Source of the DNA: Sphingobacteriaceae bacterium
GTDB lineage: Bacteria; Bacteroidota; Bacteroidia; Sphingobacteriales; Sphingobacteriaceae
Assembly (NCBI GenBank): GCA_947479815.1
Contig: CANKAT010000030.1
Location: 1 to 33,842, forward strand
Direction of reading: 5' to 3'
Length of the DNA stretch: 33,842 nucleotides
Position numbers and translations under genes: made by a program. Each line of letters opens with the position of its first letter. The first letter of the stretch is position 1. This document shows, piece after piece, positions 24,935-32,184 of this stretch. The notes under the pieces are model-generated. The model saw only the letters and a list, made by a program, of their open reading frames with translations. It was not told where the DNA came from and ran no database searches.

Positions 24935-25696
24935 TTACCTAGTATCTATAACGATTTCAGCATAAACTCCGCGACAGTCCATTTCAAACTCTAAGTCTTT
25001 CACTGGCGGTCTATTGTAATGCCAGTCAATACCACTTAATGCTGCGCCACGTTTTACAATTTCGTTCGCCATTACGTGGTGAATGTCATGGATAGTATAC
25101 AATTGGGTTGCTGTAGAATCTGCCCAATTAAAGCCAAGACCAGCCATTCGACGTTCCATCTCATTAAGTACCCAACGTCCCTTTTTCATTAAGCCCTCTT
25201 TGGATAGGTCACCAAGACTAATACTGTGAGTACGATAATCACTCATGCCCTCTGGAGCTTCAGCACTACCAGCGATAACAAAAGAGGGTTTTGCCTTGGC
25301 ATCAGGCACTGTATAAGTAAAAGCATGAATACTCGGACTCAATGGTTTAGTCAATTCTGGACAGACATTTGAGCGAGATATCGGATTGTCACCACCCTCC
25401 TCGTAAATACCCCAGGCTTTTAAAGTGCCCATGTAAAGGTTATTAAAGTCAACAAAGCCTTGTTCGGTAAATGGCTCGGGTGAACGTAACTCGCAAGCTC
25501 CAAATGCAGCGAGCGGACGACCTAAAGTTTCGAGATGTTGTTGGATGCGTAAAAAGCCCTCGATTAGTGGCAGCGGCCGACTGAATCGTACACGTTCTAA
25601 TCTATAACCATCTTGTGCCGTTATACCGGCAGAATACTGCCTTACGCCTCGAAGATAACGATATGATCCAGGTTCAAAAATTTTTGTATCAGACAT
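24935..25696 (-). CDS. Putative tandem RidA/YjgF-like protein
   Basis: A 253-residue cytosolic protein without signal peptide. I do not recognise it with certainty. Both halves recall the RidA fold. The first half has IQQHLETLG, then FNNLYMGTLKAWGI and NPISRSNVCPE. The second has LNEMERRMAGLGFNWADSTATQLYTIHD and closes with RPPVKDLEFEMDCRGVYAEIVI, very like the RidA ending that bears the substrate carboxylate-binding Arg and the final Glu. RidA-type proteins hydrolyse reactive enamines/imines, and some relatives are aminomuconate deaminases. That role here is inference. It stands alone between the DUF1080 gene and the tldE terminator, flanked on both sides by hairpins sharing a CACCAACCA core. 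Confidence 0.5.
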   Translation of the reverse strand: MSDTKIFEPGSYRYLRGVRQYSAGITAQDGYRLERVRFSRPLPLIEGFLRIQQHLETLGRPLAAFGACELRSPEPFTEQGFVDFNNLYMGTLKAWGIYEEGGDNPISRSNVCPELTKPLSPSIHAFTYTVPDAKAKPSFVIAGSAEAPEGMSDYRTHSISLGDLSKEGLMKKGRWVLNEMERRMAGLGFNWADSTATQLYTIHDIHHVMANEIVKRGAALSGIDWHYNRPPVKDLEFEMDCRGVYAEIVIDTR

Positions 25697-25717
25697 ATTT
25701 ATTTCCTTATTGACCTA

Positions 25718-25739
25718 TGGTTGGTGTTATCACCAACCA
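25718..25739 (-). repeat. Perfect hairpin upstream of the RidA-like gene
   Basis: TGGTTGGTG (25718-25726), loop TTAT, then CACCAACCA (25731-25739). It lies 21 bases before the ATG on the minus strand, in the leader or promoter. There is no T run, so an operator or leader hairpin is likelier than a terminator. Confidence 0.65.
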
Positions 25740-25781
25740 GCTGAGAGCTAAGATAGTGAAAATAGGGAAAAGGTTTTAAAA

Positions 25782-25815
25782 TTTAGGTGGTCGTTGAGAA
25801 CAACCACCACCTAAA
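25782..25815 (-). terminator. Terminator-like hairpin after tldE1
   Basis: TTTAGGTGGT pairs perfectly with ACCACCTAAA. Inward there is one C-C mismatch, four more pairs (GTTG/CAAC) and loop AGAA. It starts 12 bases past the tldE1 stop. On the minus strand it is followed by ATTTTAAAA. Confidence 0.7.
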
Positions 25816-25827
25816 TCAAAAGGTATG

Positions 25828-27162
25828 CTATACCGCGTCTGAGAGCGAAGAGAATGTAAAATCTCTGATCTTCATTGGCGGTATCAGTGCATTGATTCCA
25901 GATTCACCACTCACTGTTCGTTCTGGTTTGCCTAGGGCTTCGAGATTATTTAGCATAATAATTGGACTTTCATTGAACCTGAAATTCTTTACAGGGAATT
26001 TAATTTCCCCATTTTCAATATAGAAAGTACCATCACGGGTTAATCCGGTAAGTAATACTGTTTGAGGATCTACACTTCGGATATACCATAAACGGGTAAC
26101 TAAAATACCTTTCTCGGTGCTTTTGATCAGATCTTCTAGCGATTGATTAGTGCCGGCCATAATCACAGCTTCAGGTGTAGGAATGGCTTTTACACCTTTC
26201 TTTTGTGCCCAATAGCGTGAGTAGAACAGGTTTTTCATTACGCCATTCTCAATCCAGTTTACTTTTTCCTGAGCTCTTCCATCGCCACTCCAGGTACTTG
26301 TTGGGAGTTCAGTATTGAAGGGGTCTGAATAAATATTGACACGTTCATCCACTAGTTTTTCACCAAGTTTAGTTAAACCACCAGGTTTACTCATAAAGCT
26401 TCTTCCTTCATCCGCCTGACGGCCATCCATTCCAAAAAATAAATTTTCAAGAAGCACAAGGGCGGCGGCAGGCTCAAGAATCACCGTGTATTTTCCTGGC
26501 TCTATTGCTCTGGCTGTTGCAGAGCGCGCAGCTTTGATTGCAGCTGATGCTGAAGCAGCCTTTACGTCCAGTTTTTTGAAGTCGTTATACGATTTGGTTG
26601 CATAGCCAGAACCTTTTCCATCTTCGGTACGTAGCGTAACATTGAAGCTGACGCCAGTAGAAGTATTATAGGCAAAAAGCCCTTTTGAATTCATCATTGC
26701 TGAATAGGAGGTATTATTTTCCAGAAAGCCGGCAGCGGTCAACTTATTTTCTTTTGAGATCTGCAGGCTTGCTGCAACAGCATCAGCACGGTCTTTTGGA
26801 CTCATATCTGCCGTTGCCTGAACAAAGGTTGCCGATTCAGGATAGGTCTGCGGACCCATAAATGAAACAAATTCAGGGTTTTCAGGTGCCAGCATAGCTA
26901 GTTCTTCGGCACGTTGAACAACCTTTCGAAGCGACTCATCGTCATATTCATTGATTGTTGCTACTCCCATCTTTTTGCCGAAGGCAGATGATACCACCAA
27001 ACTATTGGAGCTGACCCCACCGCTGGTTGAAACAGAGTTTCTGGCATATCGTATATTTCCTGCATCAGAACCACTGAGGTTCACCTCACATTCATCTGCT
27101 TTGGAATAGCTCAACACTTTCTTTAAAAGTGCCTGAGCCTGTTCTTTACTTAGTATTGACAT
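25828..27162 (-). CDS. TldE/PmbA-like protein, copy 1
   Basis: A 444-residue member of the TldD/TldE family, of the TldE (PmbA) type. It lacks the HExxxH metal motif and should be the non-catalytic partner of the adjacent TldD. Recognisable blocks are KADECEVNLSGSD, IRYARNSVSTSG, AFGKKMGVATINEYD, ARAIEPGKYTVILEP and GLTRDGTFYIENG, then PVKNFRFNESPI. There is no signal peptide, unlike the TldD partner. It starts 10 bases after the tldD1 stop and is followed by a hairpin terminator. In E. coli the TldD-TldE heterodimer degrades unfolded peptides, matures microcin B17 and clears CcdA; the substrate here is unknown. Confidence 0.85.
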   Translation of the reverse strand: MSILSKEQAQALLKKVLSYSKADECEVNLSGSDAGNIRYARNSVSTSGGVSSNSLVVSSAFGKKMGVATINEYDDESLRKVVQRAEELAMLAPENPEFVSFMGPQTYPESATFVQATADMSPKDRADAVAASLQISKENKLTAAGFLENNTSYSAMMNSKGLFAYNTSTGVSFNVTLRTEDGKGSGYATKSYNDFKKLDVKAASASAAIKAARSATARAIEPGKYTVILEPAAALVLLENLFFGMDGRQADEGRSFMSKPGGLTKLGEKLVDERVNIYSDPFNTELPTSTWSGDGRAQEKVNWIENGVMKNLFYSRYWAQKKGVKAIPTPEAVIMAGTNQSLEDLIKSTEKGILVTRLWYIRSVDPQTVLLTGLTRDGTFYIENGEIKFPVKNFRFNESPIIMLNNLEALGKPERTVSGESGINALIPPMKIRDFTFSSLSDAV

Positions 27163-27172
27163 GGTCTTATCT

Positions 27173-28807
27173 TCAGATTTTTCTTGCTGTATTGATTACA
27201 TTAACTCCATTAAAACGGGTAGTAGCACATCCATGTGAAACTGCACTAGATTGCATTGGTTGACCCTTGCCATCAAAGAATGATCCACCTAAGCGATAAT
27301 CACGTTCATCGCACATATCGCTGCATGCATTCCAGAATTCCTGTGTATTTGCCTGGTAGGCAACATCTTTCAGCATCCCTGTAATTTTTCCTTCTTTGAT
27401 TTCATAATATAGCTGCCCACCAAATTGGAAATTATAGCGTTGCTGATCGATTGAGAAAGATCCGTCGCCAATGATATAAATTCCTTTCTCAACATTTTTG
27501 ATTAGGTCATCAATGCTTTTCTGTTTCTTACCCGGCAATAGGGATACATTTGGCATCCGCTGAAACTGTACACTGCTCCAGTTATCGGCATAGCAACAAC
27601 CTTGAGATTCATTCAGGCCAACAATATGTGCCTGATCGCGGATAGCCTGGTAATTGACTAGAACACCATCCTTGATAATATCCCATTTTTTTGTTCCAAC
27701 ACCTTCATCGTCATAACCTACTGCACCAAGTGAGCCGGGTTGTGTTTTATCACCCACGATGTTTACTAAGTCGCTTCCATATTTGAAGTTTTTAGACTGC
27801 CATTTATCTAAGGTCAGGAAGCTTGTTCCTGCAAAGTTTGCTTCATAACCGAGTACTCTGTCTAATTCAGTTGGGTGACCAGTAGATTCATGTATGGTTA
27901 ACCAAAGGTGAGAGGGATCTAAAACAAGGTCGTATTTTCCTGCTTCCACAGATTTGGCAGTTATTTTTTGTCCAACTTGAGTAGCGGCAGCTTTTGCATC
28001 TTCGAGCATGTCGTATCTTCCTTTATAGAGGGTAGTAACTCCCTGGATCTTATCCTGAGGACGGGCTTCTAGGTATTCGTATCCCATACCCATTGGCGCA
28101 CTTAAAGAATTTCGGGTTTCGAATTTTCCAGACTTTGCATCGATTTTTGTTAAGAAGAAAGTAGGCCAAATACGGTGAATGTCCTGATCGATATAGGAAC
28201 CATCTGTAGAGGCAAAGTATTTCTGTTCATTGACCAGAAAAAGGACCGAATTGGCATAATTTGCTCCGCCCTTCAGCGCTGCATCATTTACCGAAAGTAA
28301 AAGATCAACTTTTTCTTTCATCGGTACTTCGAATGCATTTTTTTCAATTGGTGCTTTCCAACTCACTTCTCCATATCCTTTTTGTGGCGCCAGTTGTACC
28401 GGTTCCGTGAGCAGACGAGAATTTTCTTTGGCTATAGCTACAGCTAATTCAGCTGCTTTTGCGATACTGTCATTATCCATTTTGTCGGTAGCGGCAAATC
28501 CCCAGCTTCCGTTTGCAATTACGCGAATACCCATCCCATAAGATTCAGTATTCACAATGTTTTCCACTTTGTCTTCACGGGTAACCACAAACTGATTCAG
28601 GTACCGCCCAATGCGAACATCCGTATAAGTGGCACCTCTAGAACGTGCAGCATTCAGTGCTACATCAGACATCCGTTTTTTAAGTACCGGATCAATCCGG
28701 TCTAGAGCAGCATCCAGCGGAACTGAATTACCCCAAACAGGAATAGACGGAAGCATAGCTGCAGCAGCACCCAGCCCCGTAAGGTGAACAAAATCTCTTC
28801 TTCTCAT
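27173..28807 (-). CDS. TldD-like metallopeptidase with twin-arginine signal, copy 1
   Basis: A 544-residue protein of the TldD type. The metal-binding motif HESTGH (starting at residue 306) lies in LWLTIHESTGHPTELDR. The N-terminus MRRRDFVHLTGLGAAAAML contains RRxFV and a weakly hydrophobic Gly/Ala stretch, a good twin-arginine export signal. The C-terminal region has CDERDYRLGGSFFDGKGQP and AVSHGCATTRFNGVNV. In classical TldD the GK-GQ motif is preceded by a Cys metal ligand; here it is Asp. Ten bases separate it from tldE1. Upstream is a 384-bp gap with a terminator of the previous unit, a possible promoter and a 46-codon frame that overlaps this start by ATGA. Confidence 0.87.
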   Translation of the reverse strand: MRRRDFVHLTGLGAAAAMLPSIPVWGNSVPLDAALDRIDPVLKKRMSDVALNAARSRGATYTDVRIGRYLNQFVVTREDKVENIVNTESYGMGIRVIANGSWGFAATDKMDNDSIAKAAELAVAIAKENSRLLTEPVQLAPQKGYGEVSWKAPIEKNAFEVPMKEKVDLLLSVNDAALKGGANYANSVLFLVNEQKYFASTDGSYIDQDIHRIWPTFFLTKIDAKSGKFETRNSLSAPMGMGYEYLEARPQDKIQGVTTLYKGRYDMLEDAKAAATQVGQKITAKSVEAGKYDLVLDPSHLWLTIHESTGHPTELDRVLGYEANFAGTSFLTLDKWQSKNFKYGSDLVNIVGDKTQPGSLGAVGYDDEGVGTKKWDIIKDGVLVNYQAIRDQAHIVGLNESQGCCYADNWSSVQFQRMPNVSLLPGKKQKSIDDLIKNVEKGIYIIGDGSFSIDQQRYNFQFGGQLYYEIKEGKITGMLKDVAYQANTQEFWNACSDMCDERDYRLGGSFFDGKGQPMQSSAVSHGCATTRFNGVNVINTARKI

Positions 28808-28944
28808 TTATTTTTTAGGTTAGTATTTTTAAGGGGTAGTCTTATTAGCAAAAACTCAACAGGTAATTGTACTGTTTTTGAGAAGCTTTTGAGCGGTAAC
28901 AAATTAAATATATAAATAATTTGTCTTTCAATGAGGTTAAGCAT
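28804..28944 (-). CDS. Possible 46-residue leader peptide before tldD1
   Basis: On the minus strand an ATG at 28944 opens a frame of 46 codons starting MLNLIERQIIYIFNLLPLKS and ending LKNTNLKNK. Its TGA overlaps the tldD1 ATG as ATGA, the usual sign of coupled translation. The product would be small, basic and leucine-rich. The region is A+T-rich and such frames occur by chance; a possible -7 box at about 28900 would lie within it. There is no signal peptide and no family recognised. Confidence 0.25.
   Translation of the reverse strand: MLNLIERQIIYIFNLLPLKSFSKTVQLPVEFLLIRLPLKNTNLKNK
28899..28924 (-). promoter_or_regulatory. Inverted repeat and weak promoter-like element upstream of tldD1
   Basis: ACAAATTA (28899-28906) and TAATTTGT (28917-28924) are perfect 8-bp inverted copies, 10 bases apart. 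On the minus strand TTAATTTG (28907-28900) matches seven of eight positions of the TA-TTTG type -7 box, about 93 bases before tldD1. It is the most likely control point for the tldD1-tldE1 unit. The rest of the 28808-29191 gap shows only the terminator and the 46-codon frame. Confidence 0.35.
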
Positions 28945-29133
28945 GTTTTTAAAATTTTGAATTTTAGACGCAGACTGAAACAGAATGTTACTTGTATTCC
29001 AAATGCCTTTTTTCAGATTTTTCTTTCCCCCCTAGTATAATTTCCGGTATCAGTAGTCATAAATGGTCAGTTAAGTTATCTTAAATTACTATTTAGCAGA
29101 CGGATTGTGATTAGCCGAAGCGACCTAAAAATC

Positions 29134-29172
29134 AAAAAAATACCGGCAAAGGTTTTACGCTAATGCCGGTAT
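29134..29172 (-). terminator. Intrinsic terminator after tldD2
   Basis: A perfect 9-bp stem, ATACCGGCA (29140-29148) with TGCCGGTAT (29164-29172), and a 15-base loop. On the minus strand it is followed by seven T. It lies 19 bases past the tldD2 stop and separates the two tld units. Confidence 0.85.
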
Positions 29173-29191
29173 CCAATTAGTTTATCTTTAG

Positions 29192-30826
29192 CTATATTTT
29201 TCTGCCGGTATTAATCACATTTACACCTTTAAATAAGGTAGTAGCACATCCATGTGATACTGCGCTTACTTGACTAGGCTGACCTTTTCCGTCGAAGAAA
29301 GAACCGCCCAGGCGATAATCTTTTTCATCACAAATGGCTGAACAAGAGTTCCAGAATTCTTGGGTGTTTGACTGATAAGCCACATCTTTTAACAAGCCGC
29401 CGATTTTTCCATCGTTCACTTCAAAACAAAGTTGTCCGCTAAATTGGAAATTATAACGTTGCTGATCGATAGAGTAGGAGTTACGCCCAAAAATATAAAT
29501 TCCTTTCTCTACGTTTTTAACCATTTCATTTGCACTCAGTGGAGTTTTTCCGGCTTTGAGTGAAACATTAGGCATGCGCTGAAATTGAACCTTATCCCAA
29601 CTGTCGGCATAGCAGCAGCCCTGCGATTCGGGAAGTCCCAAAATATGTGCTTGGTCGCGAATGGTTTGGTAATTGACCAGAATTCCGTCCTTAATGATAT
29701 CCCAGTTTTTGCATTTAACCCCTTCGTCATCATAGCCAACTGCTGCAAGAGATCCTTTTTCTGTTTTATCGGCTTCAAAGTTGACGATCTTACTGCCAAA
29801 GTTGAATTTCTTGCTTTCCCATTTATCCAGAGTTAGGAAACTAGTACCGGCATAATTTGCCTCATATCCTAAAACGCGGTCAAGCTCAGAAGGGTGTCCT
29901 ACAGATTCATGAATGGTCAGGAAAAGATTAGTTGGATCAATGATCAGATCATATTTTCCGGGCTCTACTGGTTTTGACCTTAATTTTTCATCTACATGTC
30001 GGGTTGCTGTAACGGCATCCTCCAGCATATTATACCGTTTTTTGTAAATAGTGAACAGTCCGTCAATCTCTTCTTCTTTCTTCGGATTCAGGTACTCGTA
30101 ACCCATTCCCATCGGTGAACTTAGCGAGTTGCGAGTTTCAAATTTTCCTGATTTAGAATCGATTTTTGTTACGGTAAAGGTTGGCCAAAGCCTGTGAATA
30201 TCCTGATCAATGTAAGAACCTTCGGTTGAGGCAAAGTACTTCTGTTCATTCACCAGAAACAAGGATGAATTAACAAAATTAGCCCCACCTTTTAAGGCAG
30301 CATCATTTACTGCAAGCAGTAATTCTGTTTTTTCTTTGATCGGAATCTCGAATGAGTTCTTTTCAAAAGGTGTTGTCCAACTAACTTCACCATATCCCTT
30401 TTGGGGGGCAAGTCTGACCGGCTCGGTCAGCAGTTTGGAGTTTACCTTCGCAATCTGTACTGCCGATGCCGCTGCTTTTGCAATAGTATCCTCGGTTAGG
30501 TTATCGATTGCTGCAAAGCCCCAGCTTCCATTAGCAATAACTCGAATTCCCATTCCGTAAGATTCAGTGTTGCTGATGCTCTCAACGCGGGTTTCACGGG
30601 TAGTGAGAAACTGGTTCAGATACCTACCGATGCGAACATCAGCATACGTAGCCCCTTTAGATCGGGCAGCATTCAATGCGATATCTGCCAATTTTTTCTT
30701 CAGACTGGCATCAACCGGAATTAAAGCATCCTCAATAGCAATATCACGGCCTATGACCGGGATGGACTGCAGCATGGATGCTCCAACACCTATTCCTGAA
30801 ACGTATAAAAAATCCCTTCTTCTCAT
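29192..30826 (-). CDS. TldD-like metallopeptidase with twin-arginine signal, copy 2
   Basis: A 544-residue paralog of copy 1, co-linear without visible gaps. It keeps the metal motif, here HESVGH within LFLTIHESVGHPSELDR. The N-terminus MRRRDFLYVSGIGVGASML holds RRDFL, an almost ideal twin-arginine motif, before a Gly-rich hydrophobic segment. The C-terminus has CDEKDYRLGGSFFDGKGQP and AVSHGCATTLFKGVNVINTGRKI. The usual Cys before GK-GQ is Asp. It is the last gene of the unit tldD3-tldE2-tldD2, 38 bases after tldE2, and has no TldE of its own downstream. It may share the TldE2 partner. Confidence 0.86.
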   Translation of the reverse strand: MRRRDFLYVSGIGVGASMLQSIPVIGRDIAIEDALIPVDASLKKKLADIALNAARSKGATYADVRIGRYLNQFLTTRETRVESISNTESYGMGIRVIANGSWGFAAIDNLTEDTIAKAAASAVQIAKVNSKLLTEPVRLAPQKGYGEVSWTTPFEKNSFEIPIKEKTELLLAVNDAALKGGANFVNSSLFLVNEQKYFASTEGSYIDQDIHRLWPTFTVTKIDSKSGKFETRNSLSSPMGMGYEYLNPKKEEEIDGLFTIYKKRYNMLEDAVTATRHVDEKLRSKPVEPGKYDLIIDPTNLFLTIHESVGHPSELDRVLGYEANYAGTSFLTLDKWESKKFNFGSKIVNFEADKTEKGSLAAVGYDDEGVKCKNWDIIKDGILVNYQTIRDQAHILGLPESQGCCYADSWDKVQFQRMPNVSLKAGKTPLSANEMVKNVEKGIYIFGRNSYSIDQQRYNFQFSGQLCFEVNDGKIGGLLKDVAYQSNTQEFWNSCSAICDEKDYRLGGSFFDGKGQPSQVSAVSHGCATTLFKGVNVINTGRKI

Positions 30827-30864
30827 AACGATAATTAATTAATTCTGAGTTAATATATGATGAT

Positions 30865-32181
30865 TTATACTGCGTCAGAAAGAGATGAGAAGGTGAAATC
30901 TCTGATTTTCATAGGTGGTACGATCATATTTCCGCTACGTTGTGGTTTTCCTAAAGCTTCCACATTGTTTAGCATGATGATTGGACTTTCATTAAACCTG
31001 AAATTTTTCACAGGAAACATAATCTTTCCGTTTTCAATATAAAATGTACCATCACGTGTCAGTCCGGTAAGTAGTAAAGTTTGAGGATCAACACTTCTGA
31101 TATACCAGAAACGTGTAACCAATATGCCTTTTTCAGTGCTTTTGATTAGGTCTTCGAGTGAAGCTGTTCCACCTTCCATAATGATTCTGTTAGCACCAGC
31201 TATAGGTTTTACATTTTTTTGCTGTGCCCAGTAACGGGAATAGCTCAAATTTTTGACTACACCTTTTTCAACCCAGGTAACTTTTTCTTGTGGAAGACCA
31301 TCGCCATTCCATGTTCCTGAAGGTAAATCAGCATTGAATGGATCTGAATAGATGTTTACCTGCTCATTGAACAATTGTTCACCTAAGCGGGTGCCTCCAC
31401 CTTTTTTACTCATGAAACTTCTGCCTTCTTCTGCACTTCTTGCATCGAAGCCTCTAACCATATTGGATAGCATATCACTTGCAGCAAGTGGTTCTAGAAT
31501 TACCGTGTATTTGCCAGGTTCAATAGCTCTTGCACCTGCCGATCCATTCGCTTTTGCTGATGCAACTTTAGTCAATGCCAGTGTATCCAGTTTGCTGATG
31601 TCATTAAAACTTTCGCTTACATAACCTGATCCAGTACCGGCTTGATTACGCGTGGTTACAGAAAATGAAACGTCAGTATCTGTATTGTAAGCGAACAAAC
31701 CTTTTGAATTCATGATCGCTCTGAAACTGGTAGAATTCTCAAGAAATCCTGCTGCCTCTAGGTTAGCTGCTTTGGCAACTTCCAAACTCTTTCTTACTGC
31801 TTCAGCTCTGATGTCGGGATTGATAGCAGCCGTAGCGGCATTATAGGTAATGGATTCTGCAAAAGTTTTAGGACCTTCCAGAGAAACGTACTCCGGGTTA
31901 GGTGGTGCCAGCTGTGCCAGTTCTTCAGATCTTCTTACTACTTTTTCAAGTGATGCATCATCAAATTCATTGATCGTTGCAGAACCTGTTTTTTTACCGA
32001 ATGTAGAGCTGATTGCCAGTCCCATTGTACTGATATCACCAGCTGTTGAAACCGCGTTTCTTGCATAGCGGATATTTCCGCCCTCGGTACCATTCAAACT
32101 TACCTCGCATTCATCTGCTTTAGAAAAACTCAATGCCTTCTTTAGAATTGCTTGAGCTTCTGCTTTACTTATTATGCCCAT
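30865..32181 (-). CDS. TldE/PmbA-like protein, copy 2
   Basis: A 438-residue paralog of tldE1 with the same blocks: KADECEVSLNGTEGG, IRYARNAVSTAG, FGKKTGSATINEFDD, ARAIEPGKYTVILEP, GLTRDGTFYIENG and PVKNFRFNESPI. There is no HExxxH and no signal peptide. It differs from copy 1 mostly in the middle (RGFDARSAEEGRSFMSKKGGG) and by a shorter stretch before the conserved PPMKIRDFTFSSLSDAV end, which is identical in both. It starts 3 bases after the tldD3 stop, so the two are closely coupled. Confidence 0.85.
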   Translation of the reverse strand: MGIISKAEAQAILKKALSFSKADECEVSLNGTEGGNIRYARNAVSTAGDISTMGLAISSTFGKKTGSATINEFDDASLEKVVRRSEELAQLAPPNPEYVSLEGPKTFAESITYNAATAAINPDIRAEAVRKSLEVAKAANLEAAGFLENSTSFRAIMNSKGLFAYNTDTDVSFSVTTRNQAGTGSGYVSESFNDISKLDTLALTKVASAKANGSAGARAIEPGKYTVILEPLAASDMLSNMVRGFDARSAEEGRSFMSKKGGGTRLGEQLFNEQVNIYSDPFNADLPSGTWNGDGLPQEKVTWVEKGVVKNLSYSRYWAQQKNVKPIAGANRIIMEGGTASLEDLIKSTEKGILVTRFWYIRSVDPQTLLLTGLTRDGTFYIENGKIMFPVKNFRFNESPIIMLNNVEALGKPQRSGNMIVPPMKIRDFTFSSLSDAV

Positions 32182-32184
32182 ATC

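Noticed and set aside
24870-25740. Integron cassette with attC sites around the RidA-like gene
   Set aside because: The hairpins do not show the RYYYAAC and GTTRRRY core pairs expected of attC, and no integrase is present.
29536-29799. Other long frames inside tldD and tldE genes on either strand
   Set aside because: They are shadows of well-supported coding sequences and show no motifs of their own.
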